The notes: generated from the sequence alone by a model not told the origin. Counted from the first letter of the stretch, positions 17,453-26,764 are shown. The stretch is 52,522 nt of DNA from a bacterium (GCA_016124895.1 WGMU01000083.1:1-52522), one strand, 5' to 3'. Translations and numbers: made by a program.

Positions 17453-18874
17453 TCACGCCAGGATGTCGTGGACAATTTCGCCGTGGATGTCGGTCAGGCG
17501 GAAGTCGCGGCCGGCGTAGCGGTAGGTCAGGCGGGTGTGCTCGATGCCCAGCAGGTGCAGCATCGTGGCATGCAGGTCGTGAACGTGGACCTTGTTCTCG
17601 ACAGCGTAGTAGCCGTAATCGTCGGTCGAACCGTACGAGAGGCCGGGCCGAATGCCGCCGCCGGCCATCCACATGGTGTAGCCCTGCGGATTGTGGTCGC
17701 GGCCGTCGTCGCCCTGAGCGACCGGCGTGCGACCGAACTCGCCGCCCCACAGGACCAGCGTTTCGTCCAGCAGGCCGCGTTGCTTGAGGTCCGTCAGCAG
17801 CGCCGTGATCGGCTGGTCGACTTCCATTGCGTTGCTTGAGTGACCAGCGCGAAGCGAGCCGTGCTGGTCCCACTTGTAGCTGTGCGTGCATTGAACGAAG
17901 CGGACGCCGCGTTCGACAAAGCGGCGGGCCATCAGACACTGGCGTCCGAAGTTGCGCGTCCTGTCGTTGTCGAGCCCGTACAACGACTGCGTTTCCGCGG
18001 ACTCGTCCGAGATGTCCTGCAGTTCCGGCGCGGTGGCCTGCATTCGAAACGCAAGCTCGAATGAGTTGATGCGCGATTCAAGCACGTCATCGCGGCCAGT
18101 GACTGTCAACCGGTCGCGGTTGAGTGACTGCAGCAGATCGAGTTCCATGCGCTGAATGTCGGCCGGTGTCTGGTCGGCGTTTTCGATGAACGGAATCTTC
18201 GCTCGGTCGGACGGGATACTGGCGTTGCCAAGTGGCGTGCCGGCGAAGTCCGCGGGCAGAAAGGCCGAGCTGTACGCGTTGACGCCGCCGTGCGTCAGCG
18301 TCGGGCACATCGTGATGAAGCCCGGCAGGTCAGAGTTCTCGGTCCCAAGGCCGTACGTGATCCACGAACCCATGCTCGGCCGAACGAACGTGTCACTGCC
18401 GGTGTGCAGCTCCAGCAGAGCAGCTCCGTGACGCGAATTCGAGCAGTGCATCGACTTGATGAAACAGACGTCGTCGACGCGTTTGGCCAGGTGCGGAAAC
18501 AGCTCGCTGACCCACGCTCCGCTTTCGCCGTACTGTCGGAACGACCACGGCGACTTGAGCAGGTTGCCGGTTGGGGCGGAGACGACTCGCGGCTTGGGAA
18601 ATGGCAGCGGTTTACCGTGATCGCGTTCGAGTAGCGGCTTGTAATCGAACAGGTCGACCTGGGATGGTCCTCCGTGCATAAACAGGAAGATCACATGCTT
18701 CGCTTTCGCCGGGTACTGCGGCGGCCGGGTGTCGGTCAGCTCGGCGCGCAGATCGTCCTGCAACAGCGAGGCGAGCGCGACGCTGCCGAATCCGGCGGCA
18801 GCGTTGCGCAGCAGTTCGCGGCGCGAGACAGCGGGCTGTGGTCGTTGAACAGTAGATGGAAAAAGGTGAGGCAT
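17453..18874 (-). CDS. DUF1501 secreted protein with Tat signal
   Basis: A 473-residue protein. The twin-arginine signal is VSRRELLRNAAAGFGSVALA. The mature part has the DUF1501 hallmarks: VIFLFMHGGPSQVDLFDYKP, SRHGAALLELHTGSD, LWGGEFGRTPV and a GRDHNPQGYTMW block, which places it near the alkaline phosphatase/sulfatase fold. The ATG at 18874 is chosen; the ORF extends 31 codons upstream, but those codons lie mostly inside a palindromic repeat. It lies downstream of the PSD1 gene on the same strand, the usual genomic pair in planctomycetes, and is probably translated from the same transcript. The true substrate of the family is unknown. Confidence 0.93.
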   Translation of the reverse strand: MPHLFPSTVQRPQPAVSRRELLRNAAAGFGSVALASLLQDDLRAELTDTRPPQYPAKAKHVIFLFMHGGPSQVDLFDYKPLLERDHGKPLPFPKPRVVSAPTGNLLKSPWSFRQYGESGAWVSELFPHLAKRVDDVCFIKSMHCSNSRHGAALLELHTGSDTFVRPSMGSWITYGLGTENSDLPGFITMCPTLTHGGVNAYSSAFLPADFAGTPLGNASIPSDRAKIPFIENADQTPADIQRMELDLLQSLNRDRLTVTGRDDVLESRINSFELAFRMQATAPELQDISDESAETQSLYGLDNDRTRNFGRQCLMARRFVERGVRFVQCTHSYKWDQHGSLRAGHSSNAMEVDQPITALLTDLKQRGLLDETLVLWGGEFGRTPVAQGDDGRDHNPQGYTMWMAGGGIRPGLSYGSTDDYGYYAVENKVHVHDLHATMLHLLGIEHTRLTYRYAGRDFRLTDIHGEIVHDILA

Positions 18875-18910
18875 ATTGGCGGCGACCTGCTGCTCTGTCT
18901 GGATTCCATT

Positions 18911-19020
18911 TTGGGTGGCCGGGGCTGGAGCGAGGAACGAGTGAAGCCCCGGTCCGTCTCTGTTCACAGTTGAAGCTCCGGGGCTTCCTTCGCAGGCTCA
19001 GTCCAGCCCCGGCCACCCAA
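18911..19020. repeat. Palindromic element A (110 bp)
   Basis: Perfect 18-bp terminal inverted arms at 18911-18928 (TTGGGTGGCCGGGGCTGG) and 19003-19020. A nested 10-bp pair (GAAGCCCCGG at 18943-18952 with CCGGGGCTTC at 18978-18987) forms a second stem. It sits between the stop of the PSD1 gene and the start of the DUF1501 gene without breaking either. It resembles a non-autonomous MITE/REP-like element; the copy number elsewhere is unknown. Confidence 0.85.
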
Positions 19021-19046
19021 TGATTGATTCCTGAAACGAGAAGACA

Positions 19047-22000
19047 TTATTCGAGAAAGACAAATTCGTTAGAGGCGAGGGCGACGCGGTAGAGGCTTTG
19101 CCACGCGCGGAGGCGGGCGTAGGACTGCTGTTTCGGGGAAGAGGCTGAGTCGTCGGCAGTCGCGGTTCCGCTCAGCAGGCGATGCGTCAGTGCGTCGAGG
19201 TAGGCGAAAGAGCGGTCGGTTTCAGCCTGAGTCGGCGGGCGGGAAAACGCGGTCAGCCAGAGTCGCTTCAGGCGAGCCGCGTCGTCAATGCTGGAGTTGC
19301 CGAACAGCGATTCCGCAGCAGCCCGTGTCTGCTGAGAAACGAACTCGCTGTTGAGCATGAAGAGCGCCTGTGGCGCAACGGTCGTCGACTGGCGAGCGCC
19401 GCTGATGACGCTCGGGTCGGCGAAATCGAACGCCTGGAAGACGTCGTACAGAGCGCTGCGCACAACCGGCAGGTAGACCGAGCGGCGGTTCGACTTGTAA
19501 ACGACCGGGTCAACGTTCGCGGTGCTCGTCACGTACTTGCGGTTTTCGGTTGGAAGCATCGATCCGGACATTCGCTCATCAAGTTGTCCGGAGACTGCAA
19601 GAATGCCGTCGCGAATGGACTCTGCTTCGAGCCGCCGCCGGTTCATGCGCCACAGCAGGCGGTTGTCAGGATCGATATCGTTCGCGGCTGGATTGAGTTG
19701 CGTGCTCATCTGCCAGGTTGAGGAAAGCAGAATCAGACGGTGCAGAACTTTGAGATCCCAGCCGGATTCGACAAAGCGGACGGTCAGCCAGTCAAGCAGC
19801 TCCGGATGCGTCGGCCGCTCGCCAAGCTTTCCGAAGTTGTCGGGTGAGCGGACGAGGCCGAAACCGAAGTGCCACTGCCAGACGCGATTGACGAAAACGC
19901 GGGCTGTCAGCGGGTTGTCCGGTGAGGTCAGCCACTGAGCGAATTCGAGTCGACCGCTGTGGTCATTGTCGATGGGCTGCTGGTCCAGACCGGCAAGTGC
20001 GCGGGGAAACCGACGCGGTGTTTCGGCTCCCAGCGTCAGGTGGCTTCCGCGGAAATGAACGCGGACGTTTTCAATCGGGCCTTCGGCAACCGCCATCGTC
20101 TGCGGGAACTCGGGCAGCGACGCTTTGAGTTTCTTCTCGTCATCGCGGAGTTGAGCCAGCTTCTGCCGCGTTCCTTCGGGGAACGCGCCGTCAATGGAAG
20201 GCGGCTCTTTGAAGGGGCCGTCTGTGGAACGGAGCAGTTCACGAAAGGCCGTCGAACTCGCATCGTTCGACGAAGCCTGCGCCTGCAGTTCATCGGCCAG
20301 TTTTTGCAGCGTTGCCGGCTCGGCTGCGCTGCCTGCAGTGGCGGCCAGCCAGCGTTGCAGTTCGGGCGGGGCGTCTTCGCGATGTTGCGTCAGCCAGTCG
20401 GTCCACTGCTCGACGAGGCTCGGCAGGCAGACATAGTCCGTTGCGAGTCGTCCGATCATTGTCGTTGCCGACTGCGGCGTCGGGACGAGCAGCAGCTTGT
20501 CGATGTGCGGGAAGAAGGTCGGCTGTTCGAGTCGCAGTGTGTTCTTGCCGGCGCGAAGATCGAACAGGCCGACGATCTCCCAGCGCTGCCCATCTGGCTG
20601 CCACGAACCGGTGACGCTGCCAGCGACGGACGCGGCAACGGTCTGGCCGTTAATCGCGAGCTGACACGGTCGCGAACTGGCGGCGGCATAACGAATCTCG
20701 ATCTGGTAGTTGCCGGATGCGGGAACCTCGATGTCGTGTTCGACGAAGTTGGGCGTCTCGCCCCTGTTGACAAGCACGCCGATCCCGCTGCCGTAATTCG
20801 TCCGATCTTTCAGGACGTTGCCGCGGACGTACTCTTCGGCTTCAAGTTCGATCGTTCCCGCCGGGCGATTCGCGGCCGTCTGATTACCGACCGGCTTTGC
20901 CTCCGCAAGATACGCTCGTTCGCGGCGGAGTTCTTCGGCGGCGAGCAGATAATCGCCGACGTGCCGTCGCGCTTCGTCGAGCAGTTCGATGGCCGCCTTG
21001 TCGTGCAGCGATTTGATTTGAGCGGTAGCGGCGTCGATCTGCTGCTGATGAGCCGTGCGGGCGGCGATTGCTTCCGGCGTTGCGAGTGGGCGTTCGTGCC
21101 ACTGAGCGACGACGGAGAACGTGTCCATCGTCTGCGTGCTGTGAAAGATGCCGGCCAGCGAGTAGTAGTCGGACATTGGAACCGGGTCGAACTTGTGATC
21201 ATGACAGCGGGCGCAGCCGAACGTCAGTGCGAGAAACGCTCGACCGATTGTGTCGATCTGCTCATCGATGATGTCCATTCGCAGCTTGACGGGGTCGTCT
21301 TCCGCGAGCATCTTCGGGCCGATACACAGAAACGCGGTCGCCGTCAGAGCGTCGAAACTGGCCTGTGATCCGTCCGGCGTGTCGAGCAGGTCACCGGCAA
21401 TCTGCTCCTGGATGAAGCGATCGATCGGCTTGTTCTGGTTAAACGCCCGGATGACGTAGTCGCGATACCGGAAGGCGTTTGCGTAGGCGAGGTTTTCATC
21501 GAGTCCGTTCGAGTCGGCATAGCGAGCGACATCGAGCCAGTGCCGCGCCCAGCGTTCTCCATAATGCGGTGAGGCGAGCAGGCGGTCGACAACACGGGCA
21601 AAGGCGCCAGGCGAATCGTCACTGAGGAAAGCGTCAACTTCTTCCAGAGCCGGTGGCAGACCGGTCAGATCAAACGTGACTCGACGAAGCAAGGTGCGGC
21701 GGTCGGCCTGCGGCGCCGGTTTGAGTTCCGCTTCTTCCAGCCGACTCAGCACAAACGCGTCAATCGGAGACGTCACCCACTCAGGCGCTTTGACATCAGG
21801 CAGCGGCGCAACACGCGGTGGCTGAAACGCCCAGAACGTACGCTGCTCGGCAGTGAACTCAACAGCCAGCGGATCGTCAGCAGTTTCGGTTGTGAGCGGG
21901 ACTGGTTTCGCGTTTGGCCAGAATGCTCCGTCCTGAATCCACTTTGCCAGCGTGCCGACGTCGCGGGCAGAGAGTTTGCTCTTCGGCGGCATCTTGAGCA

Positions 22001-22283
22001 GTTCGCCGTGTCGAACTGCGCGGATGAGGAGGCTTTCTTCCGGCTTGCCTGGCATAATCGCCGGACCTCGCAGCCCGCCCTTGAGCAGCCCGGCCAGCGA
22101 ATCGACGGCGAGATCACTCTCGGCATTCTCGCGACTGTGGCAATCGACGCAGTGCGTTTCGAGCACGGGCCGCACTGACGACTCAAAAAACGTTGTCCGC
22201 GCGGCATCGTCCGCGCGAAGAGCCAATGGCGGGAGAGAGGCAACCGCGACGGTCAGAAGAGAGAACGAAATCCGCAACGGCAT
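19047..22283 (-). CDS. PSD1 family protein: planctomycete cytochrome c, DUF1549, CBM-like, DUF1553
   Basis: A 1078-residue secreted protein with an N-terminal signal peptide (about residues 1-24). The planctomycete cytochrome c-like domain has one heme motif, C45-V-D-C-H49, and the methionine-containing loop LLKMPPKSKLSA. DUF1549 follows at about 165-375 (DAFVLSRLEEAEL, SPHYGERWARHWLDVARYADSNG). Residues 475-602 form an inserted beta-rich domain (IELEAEEY ... YQIEIRYAA ... NTLRLEQPTFF) resembling a carbohydrate-binding module. DUF1553 fills the C-terminus (about 775-1060; NPLTARVFVNRVWQWHFG). The family is expanded in planctomycetes and linked to polysaccharide use, but the reaction is unproven. 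It is co-oriented with the DUF1501 partner downstream. Confidence 0.94.
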   Translation of the reverse strand: MPLRISFSLLTVAVASLPPLALRADDAARTTFFESSVRPVLETHCVDCHSRENAESDLAVDSLAGLLKGGLRGPAIMPGKPEESLLIRAVRHGELLKMPPKSKLSARDVGTLAKWIQDGAFWPNAKPVPLTTETADDPLAVEFTAEQRTFWAFQPPRVAPLPDVKAPEWVTSPIDAFVLSRLEEAELKPAPQADRRTLLRRVTFDLTGLPPALEEVDAFLSDDSPGAFARVVDRLLASPHYGERWARHWLDVARYADSNGLDENLAYANAFRYRDYVIRAFNQNKPIDRFIQEQIAGDLLDTPDGSQASFDALTATAFLCIGPKMLAEDDPVKLRMDIIDEQIDTIGRAFLALTFGCARCHDHKFDPVPMSDYYSLAGIFHSTQTMDTFSVVAQWHERPLATPEAIAARTAHQQQIDAATAQIKSLHDKAAIELLDEARRHVGDYLLAAEELRRERAYLAEAKPVGNQTAANRPAGTIELEAEEYVRGNVLKDRTNYGSGIGVLVNRGETPNFVEHDIEVPASGNYQIEIRYAAASSRPCQLAINGQTVAASVAGSVTGSWQPDGQRWEIVGLFDLRAGKNTLRLEQPTFFPHIDKLLLVPTPQSATTMIGRLATDYVCLPSLVEQWTDWLTQHREDAPPELQRWLAATAGSAAEPATLQKLADELQAQASSNDASSTAFRELLRSTDGPFKEPPSIDGAFPEGTRQKLAQLRDDEKKLKASLPEFPQTMAVAEGPIENVRVHFRGSHLTLGAETPRRFPRALAGLDQQPIDNDHSGRLEFAQWLTSPDNPLTARVFVNRVWQWHFGFGLVRSPDNFGKLGERPTHPELLDWLTVRFVESGWDLKVLHRLILLSSTWQMSTQLNPAANDIDPDNRLLWRMNRRRLEAESIRDGILAVSGQLDERMSGSMLPTENRKYVTSTANVDPVVYKSNRRSVYLPVVRSALYDVFQAFDFADPSVISGARQSTTVAPQALFMLNSEFVSQQTRAAAESLFGNSSIDDAARLKRLWLTAFSRPPTQAETDRSFAYLDALTHRLLSGTATADDSASSPKQQSYARLRAWQSLYRVALASNEFVFLE

Positions 22284-22459
22284 TGTCTGCTCCGGTGAGC
22301 TTATCTCGGATCACGGCAGATTGATGCGAGACAGGATATGTCGAGGCTGCCGACCGTGGTACTAAAAGCCCGAACGCTCAGCGCGACTTTCTGGCTGGTT
22401 ATTGGCTGTGGGGCTGCTCGGACCGTATCACCGTGCCGTTCTGGTCCGATGCGTTCGGA

Positions 22460-23380
22460 TTATTCCAGCCCGGAAGTGACATCGTCGGCGTCGCGGGTTC
22501 CCATGGCCCAGAAGGATTTGTGGAGTGGTCCATCGACAGTGATGTCGGCGAGAAAACGCACCGAGCCGTCGGCGAAGAGCAGTTGAACTCCGCCGTAATG
22601 CAGGCTCGAAAAGTCGTCGAGTCCGCCGTCGCTGTCATTCAGGATGTTGATCCAGTTGTTATGGACGAGTCCCAACGCGGCGGGTGATGCTGTTGCTGTC
22701 GACCACGGATTCAGATGGCCCGCACGAACGACGATACCGTCTGGTGCGCCGGCCCAGGAACCATTCGTCATCGCCCAGGAACGGTCACCTGCCAGGACCG
22801 TCGTACTCGTTCCGTCGGTAATGTCCGCAAGTTTTGTGCTACTGTTTCTGTAAAACACACCGTTGCAGAAAGTGTCGTCTACCTCGCTCGCATCATCACC
22901 GACTGTCGCTGCATAACTGCTGGGTGTGACGTTTACGACTGCGTTTCCTGAAGCATCCTGGAGGCTGAACGGCGCGGGATTCACCAGGTCCGTCGGGCAC
23001 AGGAACACTGGCAGAATCGTCTGAAGTGGTGCCGCGTTGGCTGTCGCCTGCATCGGCAAACTGAAATTGATCTGATCGTAAGCGGCTGCCTGGTCGAGGT
23101 ACGGCAGAATGAACGCTCCCCAGCCCCAGCCTTTGCCCGTTGCCGGCGGAGGTGATCCTGAGACAAAGCCCGGAGGGAACTGTCGAAACGCCCCGTGGTA
23201 GTTGTGAAATGCCAGTCCGATCTGCTTCAGATTGTTTCGACATTGCGATCGCCGAGCGGCCTCACGAGCCTGCTGTACCGCTGGAAGCAACAGCGCGGTT
23301 AGTACGGCGATGATCGCTATAACGACCAGCAGTTCGATCAGGGTGAATCCACGCTTGATCCGATGATGTTCCGCAGGCAT
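22460..23380 (-). CDS. DUF1559 protein with type IV pilin-like N-terminus
   Basis: A 306-residue protein. The N-terminus [16 protein letters not shown] is a prepilin peptidase site (cleavage before Phe12, Glu at +5), followed by a hydrophobic helix and [27 protein letters not shown], diagnostic of DUF1559. The C-terminal block contains the H-x9-D-G signature ([12 protein letters not shown]). It should be a pseudopilin-like protein of the inner membrane or cell surface. These genes occur in very high copy in planctomycetes, and a second copy is at 48485. It is monocistronic between a 176-nt gap and element B. Confidence 0.93.
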   Translation of the reverse strand: MPAEHHRIKRGFTLIELLVVIAIIAVLTALLLPAVQQAREAARRSQCRNNLKQIGLAFHNYHGAFRQFPPGFVSGSPPPATGKGWGWGAFILPYLDQAAAYDQINFSLPMQATANAAPLQTILPVFLCPTDLVNPAPFSLQDASGNAVVNVTPSSYAATVGDDASEVDDTFCNGVFYRNSSTKLADITDGTSTTVLAGDRSWAMTNGSWAGAPDGIVVRAGHLNPWSTATASPAALGLVHNNWINILNDSDGGLDDFSSLHYGGVQLLFADGSVRFLADITVDGPLHKSFWAMGTRDADDVTSGLE

Positions 23381-23701
23381 TCAGGAAGCTCCGTAGTTGG
23401 ACAGCGCCACTTTGGCAAAATCTGCGAGGATACAAGCACGAAGCGCAAGCGAGTTGTTTGACGTAATTGATTCACTCGCTGGCGCTTCGTGCTTGTACGG
23501 CAACCGAAAGTGGCGCTGTCCAAGTCGTCAGGATCTCTGGGCGACAGATCAACTGGGCGGTCTGGAGATCAGACGCCCGCTGCTGCCGGCCACAATAGCC
23601 AGTGTCGGTCGTGGCTACTGGCTGGCTGCTGATGAAAGACCCTCCACGGACGGTCAAAACACGACCAGCATGGTTGAGTAGATCGGCAGGCCGATAGCAG
23701 C
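23381..23701. other. Intergenic region carrying palindromic element B
   Basis: A 321-nt gap between two minus-strand genes. The first part is element B (listed separately). The remaining 178 nt hold only a weak stem (AGCCAGT with ACTGGCT around 23608-23634) that could act as a terminator for the dehydratase gene. No ORF is convincing. Confidence 0.5.
23397..23523. repeat. Palindromic element B (127 bp)
   Basis: Perfect 17-bp outer arms: TTGGACAGCGCCACTTT at 23397-23413 and its complement at 23507-23523. Inner arms at 23431-23454 and 23474-23497 match at 23 of 24 positions (core TACAAGCACGAAGCGC). The nested design is like element A but the sequence differs, so it is a separate family. It lies just upstream of the DUF1559 gene start. 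Confidence 0.85.
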
Positions 23702-25654
23702 TTATCGACGGAGTGCCTGCTCGATGGCGTCGACGTCGTAGACGCAACCGCCCCAGGTGCCTCCGCCGAATTTCTGCAACAGTGCCCACAGACGAGTGTC
23801 GTCCGGGAGGTCCGGGTCGGCGGTCAGCGGGACAGCCGGTGAGCGTTCGGCGAGGATTGCGGCACCTTCCTCGGGAGTGACTTCCCGCTCGCCATCACCG
23901 ATCAGGTTGATGCTGCCATCGAGCGTGTTGCGGTCGACTTCGATCTGGATGACGTCCCCGTTGCGGACCTTGCCGATGGGACCGTCGGCCAGAGCTTCCG
24001 GGCCGACGTGGCCGATACAGGCACCGGTCGAAACGCCGGAGAAGCGGGCATCGGTGATGATCGCGACGTGTTTGCCGAAGTCGAGATACTTCAGGGCCGA
24101 CGTAAGCTGGTAGGTCTCCTCCATGCCGGCGCCCAGCGGTCCACGGCACATCAGGACGATGATGTCGCCGGCTTTAATCTGGCCCTGCTTGATCGCGGCG
24201 ATGGCTTCGCGTTCGGCAGTGAAGACGCGGGCAGGTCCTGTCTTACGATACACGCCGTCGTCGTCGACGACTGATGGATCGATCGCGGTCGCTTTGATCA
24301 CTGAACCTTCCGGCGCGATGTTACCGACCGGGAAGCAGACCGTGCTGGTCAGGCCGCGCTCCTTTGCCTGATCGCGCGACATGATCACGTTGTCCGGGTC
24401 GATCTTATCACGGTTTCGCAGTTCGTCGCGGAGCCGCTCGCGGCGTTCGGACGATTCCCACCAGTCGAGGACGTCGCCGAGCGGTGCTCCGGTCACTGTC
24501 GTCGCGTCGAGCTTCAGCAGTCCGAGCGTCCGAAGGTGGAGCATGACCTCGGGCACTCCCCCGGCCAGAAACATCTGCACGGTCGGGTGGCCGACGGGAC
24601 CGTTTGGCAGGACGTCGACCAGTCGCGGGACCTGTCGGTTGATGCGGTTCCAGTCGTCGACCGTCGGACGTCGCAGGTTGGCGGCGAAGGCGACGGCCGG
24701 AATATGCAACAGCAGGTTCGTCGAACCTCCCACCGCCGCGTGAACGACCATCGCGTTGTGCAGAGCGTCGTCGGTGAGGATGTTGCGCGTTGTCAGGCCA
24801 GCCGACTGCAGCGCGACGATTGCTTTCGCCGAACGCGTTGCCATGTCGAGCCAGATTGGCTGGCCAGACGGAGCCAGCGCGCTGTGCGGCAGCGTCAGGC
24901 CGAGTGCTTCCGCAACGACCTGCGCCGTCGCCGCCGTTCCCAGAAACTGACAACCTCCGCCTGCCGACCCACACGCCTTGCAGCCTTGCTCGGCGGCGTA
25001 TTCGAGCGTGATCTCTTTGTGCGCGAAGCGGGCACCGATCGACTGCACCTTGCCGGCGTCTTCGGCGTCGCGAGTTGGCAGCGTCACTCCGCCGGGAACG
25101 ATGACACACGGCAGATCGTGCTGCGCGGCCAGAGCCATCGTCATCGCGGGCAGACCCTTATCGCACGTCGCGACGCCGATCACTCCTTTGCGCAGCGGCA
25201 GCGAACGGATCAGCCGTTTGAGCACGATGGCCGCATCGTTGCGGTACGCGAGGCTGTCCATCATCGCGGTCGTGCCCTGTGAACGACCGTCGCAGGGGTC
25301 ACTGCAGAACGCGGCGAATGGCAGCCGCTGCTGTCTGACGAGTTCTTCCGCCGCGGCCCGCATCAGCAGGCCGACTTCCCAGTGGCCCGTGTGATAACCG
25401 AGTGCGATCGGGCGTCCATCTTCGCCGCGAATCCCACCCTGCGTGCTGAGAATCAGAATCTGGTCCCACAGCAACTGCTGTGGATCCCAGCCCATGCCGG
25501 CACTCTGTGTCAGGCCAAACAGATCGCCGCTGGGAGCGTGCCGTAACAGATCTTCGGTCAATGGCAGTGAACCGGATGGGCCTTCTGACGAGGTGACGAC
25601 GTCAAACAGAGCTGACTCGCCCGAATCGACCAGTTCACGAAACTCGATGCTCAT
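23702..25654 (-). CDS. yjhG: YjhG/YagF-type sugar-acid (D-xylonate) dehydratase
   Basis: A 650-residue enzyme of the IlvD/Edd superfamily, matching E. coli YjhG in length and along the whole chain. Shared segments include [78 protein letters not shown] and the C-terminal [12 protein letters not shown]. Cys164, Cys225/228 and Cys235 are candidates for iron-sulfur ligands. The reaction is dehydration of an aldonic acid such as D-xylonate to a 2-keto-3-deoxy acid, in the cytoplasm. Nearby genes for a PQQ sugar dehydrogenase and a 2-hydroxyacid dehydrogenase on the same strand fit a sugar-oxidation route. Confidence 0.93.
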   Translation of the reverse strand: MSIEFRELVDSGESALFDVVTSSEGPSGSLPLTEDLLRHAPSGDLFGLTQSAGMGWDPQQLLWDQILILSTQGGIRGEDGRPIALGYHTGHWEVGLLMRAAAEELVRQQRLPFAAFCSDPCDGRSQGTTAMMDSLAYRNDAAIVLKRLIRSLPLRKGVIGVATCDKGLPAMTMALAAQHDLPCVIVPGGVTLPTRDAEDAGKVQSIGARFAHKEITLEYAAEQGCKACGSAGGGCQFLGTAATAQVVAEALGLTLPHSALAPSGQPIWLDMATRSAKAIVALQSAGLTTRNILTDDALHNAMVVHAAVGGSTNLLLHIPAVAFAANLRRPTVDDWNRINRQVPRLVDVLPNGPVGHPTVQMFLAGGVPEVMLHLRTLGLLKLDATTVTGAPLGDVLDWWESSERRERLRDELRNRDKIDPDNVIMSRDQAKERGLTSTVCFPVGNIAPEGSVIKATAIDPSVVDDDGVYRKTGPARVFTAEREAIAAIKQGQIKAGDIIVLMCRGPLGAGMEETYQLTSALKYLDFGKHVAIITDARFSGVSTGACIGHVGPEALADGPIGKVRNGDVIQIEVDRNTLDGSINLIGDGEREVTPEEGAAILAERSPAVPLTADPDLPDDTRLWALLQKFGGGTWGGCVYDVDAIEQALRR

Positions 25655-25671
25655 TCGGCAAGTGCCTTGTT

Positions 25672-25905
25672 TCAGGGAATTGAGGTGTCGTTGTCGTCAT
25701 CGTCGGGCATCTGGCTGTGCTGGGCCGACCGGTCCCATAAGACGTATTGAATTGCGCCGATTGTCAGAATCGCAGCGAAAGCCAGCAGAGCGTTGCGGAT
25801 GAAAGGAATGACCGTACCAGTGAGTGCCAGAAGGCTGAGCAAGACTAACAGCAGTCCGGCAAAAAATGACAGGACAGCTTGCAGTCCACGGGACTCAACT
25901 GTCAT
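25672..25905 (-). CDS. Small two-helix membrane protein (paralogue 1)
   Basis: A 77-residue protein with two hydrophobic helices (about residues 9-30 and 36-56), a short VIPFIRN turn and a very acidic C-terminal tail (PDDDDND). It is clearly related to the product of the next gene upstream at 25923-26159: both share the pattern V-I-P-x-I-x-N ... GAIQYxLW / GVIQYALW. The tail should be cytoplasmic or periplasmic depending on topology. It sits 17 nt before the dehydratase gene and 17 nt after its paralogue, so all three are probably co-transcribed. No function is known to me. Confidence 0.75.
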   Translation of the reverse strand: MTVESRGLQAVLSFFAGLLLVLLSLLALTGTVIPFIRNALLAFAAILTIGAIQYVLWDRSAQHSQMPDDDDNDTSIP

Positions 25906-25922
25906 TTGCTGGACACCTTACA

Positions 25923-26159
25923 TCAGGGCTTCTCGTCCTCGTCGTCCGTGATCCGGTAGCGGTCGAGCTTCCAGCCCCAGAGAGCGTACTGGATGACTCC
26001 GATCACCAGAAACGCGGCGAGGACCAGCAGGACGTTGAGGATGTCCGGGATGACCATCGCGGCCAGAGCGAGAATGCCGAGCGCGACGAACAACAGTCCG
26101 GCGAGCGCTCCGAACGTCGCGATGTTGCGTTTCTGTTGTTCGAGCGGGTCACGGGACAT
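25923..26159 (-). CDS. Small two-helix membrane protein (paralogue 2)
   Basis: A 78-residue protein, MSRDPLEQQKRN followed by two membrane helices and an acidic Asp/Glu-rich tail (TDDEDEKP). The start at 26159 is used because the 30 codons upstream in the same frame come mostly from palindromic element C. The helix-turn-helix pattern (MVIPDILNVLLVLAAFL, GVIQYALWGW) matches the neighbouring 77-residue protein, so this is a tandem duplication. The N-terminus is more charged than in paralogue 1. Its role is unknown; possible interaction with its sibling is an inference from size and linkage. Confidence 0.75.
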   Translation of the reverse strand: MSRDPLEQQKRNIATFGALAGLLFVALGILALAAMVIPDILNVLLVLAAFLVIGVIQYALWGWKLDRYRITDDEDEKP

Positions 26160-26182
26160 CAGGACTGGTCCGGAGAAAAGAC

Positions 26183-26258
26183 GTAGGGTGCGTGGAGCGA
26201 AGCGGAACGCACCGTCTGATCTCGATTGGTGCGTTCCGCTTCGCTCCACGCACCCTAC
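26183..26258. repeat. Palindromic element C (31-bp perfect hairpin)
   Basis: A perfect 31-bp inverted repeat, 26183-26213 (starting GTAGGGTGCGTGGAGCG) and 26228-26258, around a 14-nt loop. The GTAGGGTGCG...GAACGCACC pattern is one I recognise as a widespread environmental-bacterial repeat. It lies between the SRPBCC gene stop (26274) and the paralogue 2 start (26159). As RNA it would form a very stable hairpin that could act as a processing or termination signal. Confidence 0.9.
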
Positions 26259-26273
26259 CAGTGGTTTCTGTTG

Positions 26274-26729
26274 TTACTGACTACTACCCAGAAGCTTCTC
26301 AAGCTGCAGGTGCCGGTACTCGAAGCCATCTTCGAGGTTCTCGCGGATCTTCGAAGCGTTCATCAGCAGACCGGCGATGCCTCCCGGTGGCAGGAACTCG
26401 ATCCGGTCAATGGCGATGACAGTGCCGTCGGCGGTCTGCTCGAAATGGTGCTCGTGAACCCAGTGCTGAAACGGGCCATCGACCTGTTTCTCGCTGAAGA
26501 ACGTCGGGTCGTCGAAATGAGTGACTTCGTGAGCGATCTCCTTGATCAGTCCCATCGCCTGAACCTGAAACACGACGCGCGTGCCGAGCGCGTATCGCTG
26601 GGGCGCGACCTTGAACGCAAGCTGTACCTCAGGCGGCGTCAGTTGGAGAATTCCTTCCGGCGTGGCCGCGAGGTCGAATACGTCGTCGATCGAGCAGGGG
26701 AGTTCGATCCGGGTTTCAAACAGCTCCAT
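26274..26729 (-). CDS. SRPBCC (START-like) ligand-binding family protein
   Basis: A 151-residue protein: MELFETRIELPCSIDDVFDLA, PEGILQLTPPEVQLAFK, VVFQVQAMGLIKEIAHEVTHFD, FFSEKQVDGPFQHWVHEHHFE and the C-terminal DGFEYRHLQLEKLL helix. This order of strands ending in a long helix is the SRPBCC/Bet v1-like fold, and the wording matches the COG4276-like group often linked to hydrophobic ligand binding. The ATG at 26729 fits the family start; 15 codons upstream are discarded. No catalytic residues can be named. It lies between palindromic elements C and D. Confidence 0.85.
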   Translation of the reverse strand: MELFETRIELPCSIDDVFDLAATPEGILQLTPPEVQLAFKVAPQRYALGTRVVFQVQAMGLIKEIAHEVTHFDDPTFFSEKQVDGPFQHWVHEHHFEQTADGTVIAIDRIEFLPPGGIAGLLMNASKIRENLEDGFEYRHLQLEKLLGSSQ

Positions 26730-26764
26730 CGTTAACCTGTGACCTGAGCAATGGGCAGACTGAT

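Noticed and set aside
16854-17939. 361-codon minus-strand frame covering parts of the HDOD and DUF1501 genes
   Set aside because: It is antisense to HDOD and out of frame with DUF1501, with a low-complexity Arg/Pro-rich product.
19959-21368. 469-codon plus-strand frame inside the PSD1 gene
   Set aside because: It is antisense to conserved DUF1549/DUF1553 coding sequence, with shadow composition (many Arg, Val, Gln) and no start signal.
23397-23523. Palindromic element B considered as a tRNA or structured RNA gene
   Set aside because: The nested perfect arms do not fit a cloverleaf and lack tRNA consensus bases; a repeat element explains it better.
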